DNA of 41,737 nt. It comes from a virus. The position numbers and the translations under genes were made by a program. Below the pieces are notes generated by a model that saw only the letters and a list, made by a program, of their open reading frames with translations, did no database searches and was not told the origin of the DNA. Shown in pieces: positions 23,355 to 32,933 of the stretch. The stretch lies in the IMG/VR virus record IMGVR_UViG_3300031578_000130, positions 1 to 41,737 of that record. One strand, 5' to 3'. Numbering within the stretch: position 1 is the first letter of the stretch; every line of letters begins with the position of its first letter.

Positions 23355-23380
23355 CCGGAGAAGAGAATGAATCGGGTGGA

Positions 23381-23785
23381 CTATTTTATATTGAACATTT
23401 TAAAATTCTTTAGCCAGGTCTTTATTGCGTTCCAGTTTTGGACAATTTTGCCGAGCCATTTGGTAGATTTGAATAGACCTGCGGAACATGCAAAAGCGAT
23501 CGCTCCGGCGCCCAGAGAATATACCAAACTAATTTCATGATATTTGAAGTATCCGTATCCGAGCGATATAACAAGCACCAGAATAACCGCTGGCCATCCC
23601 TTAACTCCACCGACCATATTCCGAAGTAATTTAGTTGCTGTTATGATCAAACCTACAGCCACAATAAATCCTTCATTGAATACGATGGATAGAAACGGGG
23701 GGATGGTGACAATATCATCCTGAGCAAAAAGAGGAACGGCTAGGACAACGATAAGAAGCATCGCGAGAAAAAGCACCTTTTTCAT
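23381..23785 (-). CDS. holin-like membrane protein with signal peptide, 134 aa
   Basis: The signal peptide (MKKVLFLAMLLIVVLAVPLFA, then QDD) is followed by hydrophobic spans at about 40-55, 66-80 and 88-105 and a basic C-terminus. It is the last gene before the terminator and next to the lysis enzyme candidate, so it is the best holin candidate. A cleaved leader would be unusual, though signal-arrest holins and leaders exist. Confidence 0.65.
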   Translation of the reverse strand: MKKVLFLAMLLIVVLAVPLFAQDDIVTIPPFLSIVFNEGFIVAVGLIITATKLLRNMVGGVKGWPAVILVLVISLGYGYFKYHEISLVYSLGAGAIAFACSAGLFKSTKWLGKIVQNWNAIKTWLKNFKMFNIK

Positions 23786-23801
23786 GATTCGACTCCTGTT
23801 T

Positions 23802-24536
23802 TTAGGGTTTGAGTAATATTATGCCTTTTGTTTTAATATACCAATCGAAGGCAATTTTCACAATATTAAAAATATAATTCACAATTTTTTTCCATTTTGG
23901 CGGGGCAGTCATTTTTTTCTCAGCCGAGTATTGACTGACGCCTTTTGAAACTGCATAAAATAATCTTGTAACTCCATCGGCTACTTTCGAATCAAGAGAA
24001 AGCTCTTTGATTCCGGTCTTTAAAACACTCGAGCGTCTTTTAATATCAATTCCCTGGAGAATCAAATCAGTTTCAACGGCGGAATTTCCTATAATTAAAA
24101 TGGAGGCTTTCTCTTTTCCATTAAGAAAATCCATAAATTCAGCATGTGCATCTTTGGTTCCGGAAAGCGCGAGTTGATTTGATTCATCAAAACCAAGTTG
24201 TTTAAGATCTTCAAAAGATTCACCCAGGAGAATACAACCTTCGGTGTGCTGTACTTTTGTTCCCGTGTGGAATCGGATTAAAGATCGATCTTCTACATCT
24301 ATCAAAGTATACGTCCATCCGAATTTCGGAGAATTGATTCTTTGCATGGAATACAAGCCCTTCGGAACACAAGAAATAAAAGGTTTATTCCACGCCCAAT
24401 CCGGTTCCAGGGTGACAGCGAAAGCATTTGCCATGCCTCTGTATGGATCCCCGCCCGGGACCGGTACGCTGATCAGGCCCTGGCATCCCCATTCAGTATA
24501 ATTAATTCGATTTAAAATGAGATCCGGTTTAATCAT
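23802..24536 (-). CDS. DUF5675-like putative lysis enzyme, 244 aa
   Basis: Residues about 35-155 fit DUF5675: AVTLEPDW, CVPKGLYSMQRINSPKFGW, VEDRSLIRFHTGTKVQHTEGCILLGES, with H90, H97 and C101 in positions like a catalytic His/Cys pair. The family is proposed to have an L,D-transpeptidase-like fold and is common in phage lysis regions. An extra C-terminal part (about 170-244) ends in a hydrophobic helix. I infer it acts as the cell-wall enzyme, as no other endolysin is visible. Confidence 0.65.
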   Translation of the reverse strand: MIKPDLILNRINYTEWGCQGLISVPVPGGDPYRGMANAFAVTLEPDWAWNKPFISCVPKGLYSMQRINSPKFGWTYTLIDVEDRSLIRFHTGTKVQHTEGCILLGESFEDLKQLGFDESNQLALSGTKDAHAEFMDFLNGKEKASILIIGNSAVETDLILQGIDIKRRSSVLKTGIKELSLDSKVADGVTRLFYAVSKGVSQYSAEKKMTAPPKWKKIVNYIFNIVKIAFDWYIKTKGIILLKP

Positions 24537-24745
24537 TTTCTTTTCCCATTTTTAAGAAAACCCTTGATCCACTTAACATCATTTTTAACTTCTGTAATAT
24601 CTCTAATTGATTGATCATGATCTTTTTCTATATTATCAATTCTCCTTTCGGCGGCACTGAATCGTGGGGATATTACAACCTTATGATAATAACCGAAAAC
24701 AAAACCGATAATCGGTAAAATAATTAACTGAATCCATTCTCGCAT
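24533..24745 (-). CDS. small membrane protein with coiled coil, 70 aa
   Basis: One hydrophobic span (WIQLIILPIIGFVFGYYH) is followed by a coiled-coil-like helix (AERRIDNIEKDHDQSIRDIT) and a basic end. This fits an inner-membrane spanin or holin partner. The ATG overlaps the previous TGA (TGATG); the stop overlaps the next start (ATGA). Confidence 0.7.
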   Translation of the reverse strand: MREWIQLIILPIIGFVFGYYHKVVISPRFSAAERRIDNIEKDHDQSIRDITEVKNDVKWIKGFLKNGKRK

Positions 24746-25227
24746 CACAACCTCCCTATCAAATAGAGTCCGAATAATAAAACAGCCGATGCTTCACTCC
24801 AATGAAGCCGACCACAATGGTAAAAGAAAAATTCAAGTCGGTTCTGATAGAACATTTTCGCAATAAAATCGATAGGCATATTTTTAAAATCCTTCCATCG
24901 GATCATCGCAATAAAATACCGGATCCAATCAAACGGTCGGGCAGTATGATTTATTAAATTATACATTCCTTCAAAACCGGACTGTTTCGCACAGAACAAA
25001 GCCACCCCAAACCAGGCCATGCTTGATAATGACATCCCGGGAAGTAATGTTCCGGATATCACACCCGAAGCCAGAAACATCAAAACCATAATAGGTTTTA
25101 AAACGTGCCATCCTTTGAAATATCTATCAACGAACTGAATTACCTTTTCGTTTTGGTCCCGATAAGCATCATGCAACGCCCACAAGACATTTGAAACAAA
25201 CATCAATATAAATGATAGATAGATCAT
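24745..25227 (-). CDS. multi-pass membrane protein, 160 aa
   Basis: Hydrophobic spans at about 1-16, 45-65, 70-83 and 145-158, with Trp-rich connecting loops (FKGWHVLKPIM, FEGMYNLINHTARPFDWIRY). No family recognised. It sits in the lysis operon with 4-base overlaps on both sides. Confidence 0.68.
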   Translation of the reverse strand: MIYLSFILMFVSNVLWALHDAYRDQNEKVIQFVDRYFKGWHVLKPIMVLMFLASGVISGTLLPGMSLSSMAWFGVALFCAKQSGFEGMYNLINHTARPFDWIRYFIAMIRWKDFKNMPIDFIAKMFYQNRLEFFFYHCGRLHWSEASAVLLFGLYLIGRL

Positions 25228-25460
25228 AACGCCCTCACAATTAAAGCCAGCCCGATCCCTGTAAAATCAAAAATCAAATCAATAGCATGATCCCACTTCT
25301 GCCATATACCAGACTCTATCTGTGTACCTTCTATCGTGAGGGCAACGATAGCTGCATAGTCTACTCTATATAGGGTAATACAAAAACAGAGTATACCATG
25401 CCCAAGCCAATCAAATGGATGCTTGCATCTTATTTGTAATATCTTATCAAAGAGTGTCAT
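25224..25460 (-). CDS. small membrane protein, VanZ-like pattern, 78 aa
   Basis: DWLGHGILCF, IEGTQIESG and KWDHAIDLIFDFTGIGLAL give the His, Glu and Asp order of small VanZ-like or phage membrane proteins. Overlaps both neighbours by 4 bases. Role in lysis is possible but not shown. Confidence 0.62.
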   Translation of the reverse strand: MTLFDKILQIRCKHPFDWLGHGILCFCITLYRVDYAAIVALTIEGTQIESGIWQKWDHAIDLIFDFTGIGLALIVRAL

Positions 25461-26773
25461 TTCTCTACTCCATCTACTTCAGCTACATTAGATATATCAA
25501 CTCCATCTATATTAGATATATTAGGGTAGGATATACCATCCCTCTCATGTCCCCAATATGGATTTGGCTCCAATAGCATAGTTCGAAGAAAACCGTAGTA
25601 GGGTGATGCTGTCCTGTATGACAATAGAACATACCTACTATCCTCAGTCAACATCATACTACTGAAATATGATTCGGTACTCGTTAAGTTCTCTGACCAC
25701 AGCACCTCTTTCTGCTGTCTATCAGTGAAAGTACCACTTGCTGGATTTATACTATAGGCTGCTAAGTATCCATCATATCCTGTCCAATAACCAGAGTAGA
25801 ACACAATAGCACTACTATCGTTAGCTGCCACTGATACACATTCAAGCTTTGTATCAATAGCAACACTATCCCCTCTTGTCAAAGATCCATCATAAGGACT
25901 GGCTTTGAATGAACATAGAAATCTTGGATAGGATCCAGATATTGCAATAGATGCTCCTACGTATATACTATCATTAGCTGCACAGGTATTGAATCTGGTT
26001 TCTTGTTTCATCGTTCCTTCACCTATATCTAACCCATCAATCGCAGCTCCAATAGTACCATCCACCTGTGATATTTCTCTCGTAGAAACACTATAAGGAA
26101 TATGCCAATCTGATACAACATAATAATCACTTGATCCTATTCTATCAATATCTATAGAATACCCAGAAGTGGATATAGAGTCAACAGTTACATCCAGTAT
26201 CTCAGGAGTATCTGGATCAATAAGGAATGTCTTCATACCACAGGCAAACGATACACCACTTCTGTACGACAACGCATAGTAGTTTGATGTACCTATCTGT
26301 ATTAAGGTATGATCGTATGTATATAGATTCTTAACAACAACCGGCCAATCAGCACCTGTTATACTCGCATCAGCAGTATCTATCCCAAATATATATACCC
26401 AGGTTGAATCGACATCTCCTGTGAAATTTGCAGAAACAGTTGCTAAAAAATGGTTAGTATCCTTAATCTGTACAACAGCAGGGTTTCTACCAACTGTACC
26501 AGATCCTACTACTATAACTTCAGTGTCTATAACACTCGCTGGCAATACACCCTCACTTGTACAGGAAAAGGTTACTACCGTTAATAGATTCCCAGTAGGT
26601 GGAGAGTTGAATATAACACCATAGTAGTCGGTAAGGACACCAATCTTGAACAGGTTCCCACCTGCGTATACTTCATTGATGAAGTTTGGTATACTATCTA
26701 CCTTTGTTACTGTCGCACTTGCACTGCCTATACACAGTAATAGCAATAGTATAGTTTTAATAAGTCTATTCAT
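25457..26773 (-). CDS. secreted beta-propeller-like fibre protein, 438 aa
   Basis: Signal peptide MNRLIKTILLLLLCIGSASA, then TVTK. The body has repeated blocks with bulky beta strands (YDHTLIQIGTSNYYALSY, DIDRIGSSDYYVVSDW, AANDSSAIVFYSG), suggesting a propeller. The end NISNIDGVDISNVAEVDGV is the kind of repeat seen at phage fibre tips. Base use is unusual (many ATA, GTA, AGG codons). It overlaps the long fibre gene by 8 bases, so it is probably a receptor-binding or surface protein. Confidence 0.75.
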   Translation of the reverse strand: MNRLIKTILLLLLCIGSASATVTKVDSIPNFINEVYAGGNLFKIGVLTDYYGVIFNSPPTGNLLTVVTFSCTSEGVLPASVIDTEVIVVGSGTVGRNPAVVQIKDTNHFLATVSANFTGDVDSTWVYIFGIDTADASITGADWPVVVKNLYTYDHTLIQIGTSNYYALSYRSGVSFACGMKTFLIDPDTPEILDVTVDSISTSGYSIDIDRIGSSDYYVVSDWHIPYSVSTREISQVDGTIGAAIDGLDIGEGTMKQETRFNTCAANDSIYVGASIAISGSYPRFLCSFKASPYDGSLTRGDSVAIDTKLECVSVAANDSSAIVFYSGYWTGYDGYLAAYSINPASGTFTDRQQKEVLWSENLTSTESYFSSMMLTEDSRYVLLSYRTASPYYGFLRTMLLEPNPYWGHERDGISYPNISNIDGVDISNVAEVDGVEK

Positions 26774-29700
26774 GCTTCACCCAATTCATAGAAGGATTGA
26801 AATATATAACATCTGGCCCTATAACCCTACCTATTATCTGTATATACTCATCTGTACTACTCGGAGCTGTTTGTGTTGCATCGCCTGCTGTTGTACTTAG
26901 ATATAGTAGATCACCAACCCCACCTGTCTTTGTCCAAGTCCAACTGTTCAACCGAATATAACCCTCCTGCAATATATAAGTAGGTTTATCGATCCCAGCT
27001 GATCTACAGATAAGTCCAGTACAGGGGAAGGTTGTTGATGCAGAGGCGGATGCAAGTTCATAATCACCGTCCGCTGGAGAGTATACGAAGTCGCCTACAT
27101 ATATAACGGCTCCAACTGTGTCGTATATCATAGATACTACTGAGTAGGAGGAATCGACTGTCAGGTCTGCGTTTAGAACACCTCCACCTAACGCATCTAA
27201 CTGTGTCTGTATAGAACTCGTGGCATCAACAAACTTTAACTCAGCATCTGTAACTGAACCGTCTGAGGTATAGGTTGCACCTTCCACATTTCCAAGTGTA
27301 TAAACTCCTACTAATGGATTCACAACAGTCGCACCTGAAATCGTACCGTTTCTACCGTTTGGCTCTACCCAAGTTGCGGAGTTTATTCCAGAGGGTTCAT
27401 ATTGGGCTACACAACCTATTTGGATTAAACTAAAATTATCAAAAGTGCCTTCCCCATCAGAATCAGGAGTCTGAAAAACAAGAACACCATTTGTAATTTG
27501 TGCTGCTGTAGGAATAAACTCAATTGATTGATTTGTTCCTGCGGATATTCCCGTTTTTACCGTAACACCACCAAATTTACAATTCCAACTTCCAGTTGCA
27601 ATGCTAATATCGTAAATAGCGCGATAGCTTTTACCCTCTATAAGAGTGCCTATTTCTGTTTTGGCTAACTCTATACCATCCCACGTACTATTTGCAATAC
27701 AGTGCATATTTCCACCGGTAACATCAAATGTACCAAGAGATGCCCCAGTCCAATTTACATTACCTGCAACCGTAAAATCTCTATCGTCAGATGCAGTGAT
27801 CAATTCTGTCTGGCTTGCACCTATATATTTGTTGGGTATTGCACCACCGTCAATAATACGTTTACCTTCTTCGGATGTGGTAGATATTAAAGTATTAAAA
27901 ACATCCCAACCTTCAATCTCTCCGGCAAAGAAAGACGCTCCGGCAGTTGTACAACCTACTCGTAATGCACCGGCATTTGATAACGTCAGCGCAGCCGTTG
28001 AAATTGCTACCGTTCCAACCTGCCCCTCAACTTGCCCACCAAATATAAAAGCAGTTGCATTTCCGTCTCGATCAAAATTAACAAAGATATTATATTTTGT
28101 ATCAACTGTAAAAACTGCCGTTCCTATAATAGCCGATACATCAGTTGTTCCGTCATCAAACCGGATATATAAATCATCTTGAACTTTGTAAAGTCCATAT
28201 CCGATACCACCAGCTTCTTTGTTTATTAGGTATTCGGTAGCGGTTACATTGTTTGGAATCAGACCAATTATTCTGATTGAAAAATCGCCAGTTCCAACGT
28301 CAATGTCGGGATCATCTGCAACCTCAACATAGTCATCAGTTATAAACCATAAACTCGTCCCTACGTCTCCATTGATCACGTCTTGCTTGCTTGCAAGGTA
28401 TCTCGTGGTTTCTGTGGTGTTGTCATCAGTTGTTACGGCTATATGGATATTAGAACCATCGTCAAAACCTTGAATTCTCAAAGAATCTATCCCAACACCA
28501 GACGGCGCTGTGGTTTGGTTTTTAAGGTCTGCATAACCTGCCTTTGTTCCGGTAGTGGCTTTGACTTTGGGAGCGGTCAAAGTTCCGGTAAATGTCGGTG
28601 AACCTGCCCTCACTGGCGCACCAGTCCCAGTTGCAGTTGTCCACACCATTGCCGAACCTGCGCCTCCTCCTACAGGTATTTGAGCTGTTGTTCCATCGTC
28701 AATGCCTAAGAGTTCTGCATCTGAGATAGAGTTGTTCGATCCATACTGTGTAGATTTTATAGCAGTGGCATTACTGATACCATACTCATTCATCTGAATA
28801 TCGCCACCACGCATTGTAAGTGCACCACCTATTCCTACTGTTCCATTTAGACCGATCCTATCAAGTGTAGAAACAGTACCTACAAAAAGGCTATCATCAA
28901 CTATCAATGAATTTGAGGTTCTTAATCTGTTCATCCCTCCATAGTATAAATCGAGGTTTCTTATTTTTAATCCAAGATCGGTATGGATAGAATCGGTTGT
29001 CGAAATCTTTTTTGTTGAAGTGATTGTTATATCATTCTCAACTTCATTGTCTGCCATCGGATGTGCTGTGAAATCAAAGTTTCCTGTAATCACTTCATCA
29101 TTGGCTTTCATTGCGGCATCGCCACGGATAGCTGTCGAGGTGTCAATAATCGCCTGATAATTTGTATTTATGTCAGTTCTCAAATCCGAAAGAGTATCCT
29201 CTTGTGTAGCGTTCGTATTCGTATTTGTATTGATATCAGTCCGAAGGTCTGCCAGTGAGTCATCCTGTGCTATATTTAGATTCGTGGCAGTATTCAAATC
29301 TGTGCGTAAATCAGATAACGAATCTGATTGGTCTGCATTCAAGTTCGTAGCAGTATTCAGATCTGTTCTTATATTCCCAAGAGAATCATCCTGCGCGTTG
29401 TTTAAGTTTGTATTGGTATTGGTGTCTGTTCTAATATTTGCCAGCGAATCATCCTGAGTGTTATTCGTATTCGTGGCAACATTCAGATCTGTTCGGATGT
29501 TCCCAAGTGTATCATCCTGAGTATTGTTTGTATTCGTAGCAACATTTAAATCAGTCCGCAAGTCTGCCAGGGTATCTTCATTAACCGCGATGGCATCTGT
29601 AGCACGTCCGATCCGGTCGTTGTGTGCATCAAGGGTATCATCTTGAGTGTTGTTCGTGTTGGTATTCACGTTGATTCTGGTATTATGATCTTCCAGCGTA

Positions 29701-29915
29701 TCAGCAACATCCGCCATATTAATAAAACTCATAACGAATTGATCAAGAGAATGACCATTCCCCGCGAACCTCCGGCCACTCATATAATAAAGATCTTCGA
29801 ATGTTTTACTGACCGATGACGTATCATCGATTTGTCTGAAAATCATCCTCCGCCCGAAAGGTTCGGACCGCAACAGAACGGGAAGCAGTAAGAAAATCAA
29901 TAAATATTTTTTCAT
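26766..29915 (-). CDS. long fibre protein with signal peptide, 21-residue repeats and LamG-like domain, about 1049 aa
   Basis: I chose ATG 29915, at AAGG spacing; 29918 and 29930 are alternatives. The N-terminus MKKYLLIFLLLPVLLRSEPFG is a signal-like sequence. Residues about 85-255 hold seven 21-residue units (three heptads), likely a trimeric coiled-coil shaft. About 400-480 is beta-rich. Around 540-670 a concanavalin-like domain is visible (YNIFVNFDRDGNATAFIFGG...GEIEGWDVFNTLIS). The end IIGRVIGPDVIYFNPSMNWV is typical of tail fibre tips. The gene lies after the hub, so a tail fibre is most likely, but the leader is unexpected. Confidence 0.82.
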   Translation of the reverse strand: MKKYLLIFLLLPVLLRSEPFGRRMIFRQIDDTSSVSKTFEDLYYMSGRRFAGNGHSLDQFVMSFINMADVADTLEDHNTRINVNTNTNNTQDDTLDAHNDRIGRATDAIAVNEDTLADLRTDLNVATNTNNTQDDTLGNIRTDLNVATNTNNTQDDSLANIRTDTNTNTNLNNAQDDSLGNIRTDLNTATNLNADQSDSLSDLRTDLNTATNLNIAQDDSLADLRTDINTNTNTNATQEDTLSDLRTDINTNYQAIIDTSTAIRGDAAMKANDEVITGNFDFTAHPMADNEVENDITITSTKKISTTDSIHTDLGLKIRNLDLYYGGMNRLRTSNSLIVDDSLFVGTVSTLDRIGLNGTVGIGGALTMRGGDIQMNEYGISNATAIKSTQYGSNNSISDAELLGIDDGTTAQIPVGGGAGSAMVWTTATGTGAPVRAGSPTFTGTLTAPKVKATTGTKAGYADLKNQTTAPSGVGIDSLRIQGFDDGSNIHIAVTTDDNTTETTRYLASKQDVINGDVGTSLWFITDDYVEVADDPDIDVGTGDFSIRIIGLIPNNVTATEYLINKEAGGIGYGLYKVQDDLYIRFDDGTTDVSAIIGTAVFTVDTKYNIFVNFDRDGNATAFIFGGQVEGQVGTVAISTAALTLSNAGALRVGCTTAGASFFAGEIEGWDVFNTLISTTSEEGKRIIDGGAIPNKYIGASQTELITASDDRDFTVAGNVNWTGASLGTFDVTGGNMHCIANSTWDGIELAKTEIGTLIEGKSYRAIYDISIATGSWNCKFGGVTVKTGISAGTNQSIEFIPTAAQITNGVLVFQTPDSDGEGTFDNFSLIQIGCVAQYEPSGINSATWVEPNGRNGTISGATVVNPLVGVYTLGNVEGATYTSDGSVTDAELKFVDATSSIQTQLDALGGGVLNADLTVDSSYSVVSMIYDTVGAVIYVGDFVYSPADGDYELASASASTTFPCTGLICRSAGIDKPTYILQEGYIRLNSWTWTKTGGVGDLLYLSTTAGDATQTAPSSTDEYIQIIGRVIGPDVIYFNPSMNWVKHE
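29165..29621 (-). repeat. 63-bp tandem repeats coding the fibre shaft
   Basis: Seven copies of RTDLN.ATN.N..QDDSL.. at exact 21-residue (63-bp) spacing, diverged at the base level. The 3x7 period fits a parallel coiled coil. Confidence 0.85.
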
Positions 29916-29919
29916 CATA

Positions 29920-30441
29920 TCACCTTCCATTTGCTTTAAAATTGAACCCTACTCCGTTGTTCTTTTTACGATGTCCAGTGTAGGTAAATAATTTTACAAT
30001 AAAATAAACATCCGATCTGAATTCAGATTCATTGAAATTGCAAGCCCATTCTCCGGTAGCGTCCAAAGTATCTGTTGAAACAGTCGATCCATATTCATCT
30101 GTCCATCGAAGGTTTTTTACGAATACCATTCTTGTGGTATCTCTGATGTTACTTTGATATAATTTTAATACTGCTTTCACACTGTCCGCCGCAGTATTTG
30201 TATCGATGACAGTGGCCGTGATCGTGACATACGGCATCGTATAATAAATAGCACTGTAAAGGGAAGTATCATACTTTACATTATTCCATGTCACGTTTGC
30301 CGCAATCTGTGAATCCCCATATTTGAAGATATAAAACAGATCGGGAATGCCTCTGATGGCTGCCTCGTTTTGAGTTAAATCAGTCTGTCCGAATAACGGA
30401 AGACAAATCAACAGAATGATCAATAAATAAATTCTTTTCAT
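29920..30441 (-). CDS. secreted protein upstream of the fibre, 173 aa
   Basis: Signal peptide MKRIYLLIILLICLPLFG, then QTD, giving Gln at +1. The rest is beta-rich (NVTWNNVKYDTSLYSAIYY, RSDVYFIVKLFTYTGHR). It lies between the hub and the long fibre gene, so it might link them, but the leader suggests export. Not recognised. Confidence 0.78.
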   Translation of the reverse strand: MKRIYLLIILLICLPLFGQTDLTQNEAAIRGIPDLFYIFKYGDSQIAANVTWNNVKYDTSLYSAIYYTMPYVTITATVIDTNTAADSVKAVLKLYQSNIRDTTRMVFVKNLRWTDEYGSTVSTDTLDATGEWACNFNESEFRSDVYFIVKLFTYTGHRKKNNGVGFNFKANGR

Positions 30442-30455
30442 TTTAACACCTCTTT

Positions 30456-32933
30456 TTAAAGTTCTCTCATTTCAAGAAATATCTCATCGTTGTTTAAATC
30501 TTCATGTATTCCATAAACAAAATATTGACCCTCACGCAATTTATCTGTCAGTGTAACCACGTCCCCGAATTCAAGATCACAGTTTTGAAGTTGTGTATAA
30601 AATGAAACCTCTGCTTTTCGAAGATAAAGCCAACTTATCATAAAGGCAAGGAAATTCTCGGCAGTCGCCGGGTCAACTATTCTGTCCAGATAAATGTGTT
30701 TCGTCTTTACAAATCCATAAGCTGAATATGATGCGTGAATCAGATCCCAGTATGTTTCTTCGTTTCCATGCAAATCAGATCCGGCAGTCATTGTACTAAC
30801 ATAATCAGAACTATACGAACCTTCTTCTGGATGATTTATGAAAGCCAATCCGTCATATTCCCCCGTGGCATAATTTAAATTATAATGAACATAGAAATCA
30901 TTGACAACATCTTCGAGCGGAGAAAATTCACACCTGAAAGTCGGGACCAGTCCCTTGTCTGATTCCCTGCAAAGAACGTCATTCAGATTCATTGTTTTGA
31001 CTGAGGTTCCGGTCAATGGCAGAGCTTTTATTGTATGATTTCCAAGATAGTCCATATAATAAACTGAACAGGCTTCAAACATGATTTCTTTGAATTCATC
31101 AATTGAATTGATTTTGCTTTTTATCTGATAGGCCATTTCCCATCCGGATCGATCCGTTCCGGTTAATAGATCAAAATCAGACGTTGTAATATATGTCGCG
31201 GTAACTCCCAAATCATCTCTTAAAATCTTCTCTAAAACGTCACCAGGATTTTCAACTAAATTAATAGCAGTTTTCCTGGCTCCCCACGTACCCCCGAACA
31301 TCCGGCCTTTGGCTTCCACAAAGAATTTTGTTCCGGTATTTATTCCGAGAGATTTTTCAAGCATCAAGCCCATTTCATTGATATAATAATACATATCTGC
31401 AGTGGGAGTTGCGGCTCCTCCCCCCATTGATATTCTAAAAATACGATTGCTAATTAGAGTATCCCAATCTGTTATAATATCTGATAAATCAGCGAGAATT
31501 ATATTCGCTCCGTTTGGGAAGCCTGCACCCGGTGACAAAAGATAGCTTTTGATATTATTAAAAAAGGCATTGCCTCCTCCAGATTCATTAACCTGCTCGG
31601 TTTCATCATCAGCCAATTTAGTTCCAATATAATTATAGGTATCGATATAAACTTTGGCAAACCATCCGGTATCGATACTCGTAATGTTGGCCATTACATA
31701 AAAATATATTTTATCCCATTCGCCTATTGTTAATCTGTGATCAGAAATCATTTTTGTATGTATTGCGGAAGTAAAAAAAACTCCGCCCATCAGCACAACT
31801 GAAGAACCATCAGCACGGGTTGTTTCGTCATAGTCAATCATATTAGCGCTATTATTCCAGCCGACAGCGGAATCTATAGACGTGAAAGGTAACGGATAAT
31901 AAATTTTCAAAGAATCTCTAATTATAATTCCGCTTTTAAATTTAAAGCCAGCCATTCCAGAAAGTGGCGAAGCGTCATTTAAAGAATCATAAATATGAAA
32001 TGGCAAAATTACATTTTGATTCTTTTCTCTATAAAATATCAAAGGTTTTGCAGTGTCAAACCATAAATAGCCCCAACTCTTAACTTCCTGATCTGAAACT
32101 ATAAAAACATATTCCGGATCTGTTATCTGATAAACCGTATCATCAGCGACAGGAGCATCTTGCAATTTATCATAAAGAGAAACAGCATCAACAGAATCCT
32201 TTATTACAATCTGTCCTATTTGCCCTGTAGAAAGTCCGCCAATCAATTCCATTATTTTGTCAACATGAGAATCTAAAAATGGACTATTTGTTGCATCCTC
32301 TATTGTATTCGTGTCCCCTCCTGTGCAAGGGAAAGGCCCAAGTATCGGGTCGTCATCTTTACTGCAAAGAAACGCTTCAAAAAATCTTTGGCCAAAACAA
32401 ATCGGAACTGGTTTTCCATTTGATTCATCCGGTATTGTTAATGTAGAGAAATCTTTTTCGTTTAAAAATGTCCGTGGTATCTCTTTGTGATCTGTCTCAT
32501 TTACTTTGCACTTTATCCAGATATTTGATTTATCATATCCCCAATCATAAACTCGATAAGTATTGATTCTCAATCCGCTTGTATATAATGCAGGAGCGGC
32601 CTCTACTATGTGTCTGTATAAAATAACCTCTGCATTCGTCAACTCAATGGCAGAAAGTGTATCGTCAAAATAGTTGTCATAATTCAATAACTGAAATTCA
32701 ATATCTGATACCTGCGCGATACCGCCCCCCTGTCTCACGTCCGCACGGATCGAAGCAGATCCGGCGCCTCCCATTGCAAGTCTGCCCTGAGCTTTATTCC
32801 ATGCTAAAAGAGCGGTCGTGTCAAGAGTAGCAAAATCCAGAAGCGTAGAATCCTGACAGGTGACATGAATTACATAGAAGCAATTAAAACTTCCATTGAT
32901 ATATGAAGTCCATGCTCCCGGGAAGCTTTTCAT
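30456..32933 (-). CDS. tail hub / tip protein, 825 aa
   Basis: This large protein follows the small distal tail protein, as hub proteins do. The N-terminal part is beta-rich with DIEFQLLNYDNYFDD and a conserved-looking block LTIPDESNGKPVPICFGQRF. The C-terminal end (AEVSFYTQLQNCDLEFGDVV, then TDKLREGQYFVYGI) matches the closing domain of central tail hubs. No peptidase motif is evident. It overlaps its upstream neighbour by ATGA. Confidence 0.75.
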   Translation of the reverse strand: MKSFPGAWTSYINGSFNCFYVIHVTCQDSTLLDFATLDTTALLAWNKAQGRLAMGGAGSASIRADVRQGGGIAQVSDIEFQLLNYDNYFDDTLSAIELTNAEVILYRHIVEAAPALYTSGLRINTYRVYDWGYDKSNIWIKCKVNETDHKEIPRTFLNEKDFSTLTIPDESNGKPVPICFGQRFFEAFLCSKDDDPILGPFPCTGGDTNTIEDATNSPFLDSHVDKIMELIGGLSTGQIGQIVIKDSVDAVSLYDKLQDAPVADDTVYQITDPEYVFIVSDQEVKSWGYLWFDTAKPLIFYREKNQNVILPFHIYDSLNDASPLSGMAGFKFKSGIIIRDSLKIYYPLPFTSIDSAVGWNNSANMIDYDETTRADGSSVVLMGGVFFTSAIHTKMISDHRLTIGEWDKIYFYVMANITSIDTGWFAKVYIDTYNYIGTKLADDETEQVNESGGGNAFFNNIKSYLLSPGAGFPNGANIILADLSDIITDWDTLISNRIFRISMGGGAATPTADMYYYINEMGLMLEKSLGINTGTKFFVEAKGRMFGGTWGARKTAINLVENPGDVLEKILRDDLGVTATYITTSDFDLLTGTDRSGWEMAYQIKSKINSIDEFKEIMFEACSVYYMDYLGNHTIKALPLTGTSVKTMNLNDVLCRESDKGLVPTFRCEFSPLEDVVNDFYVHYNLNYATGEYDGLAFINHPEEGSYSSDYVSTMTAGSDLHGNEETYWDLIHASYSAYGFVKTKHIYLDRIVDPATAENFLAFMISWLYLRKAEVSFYTQLQNCDLEFGDVVTLTDKLREGQYFVYGIHEDLNNDEIFLEMREL

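Noticed and set aside
23106-23380. CRISPR array or tRNA gene in the non-coding gap, or elsewhere
   Set aside because: No regularly spaced repeats and no cloverleaf with a CCA-type end were seen here or in other gaps.
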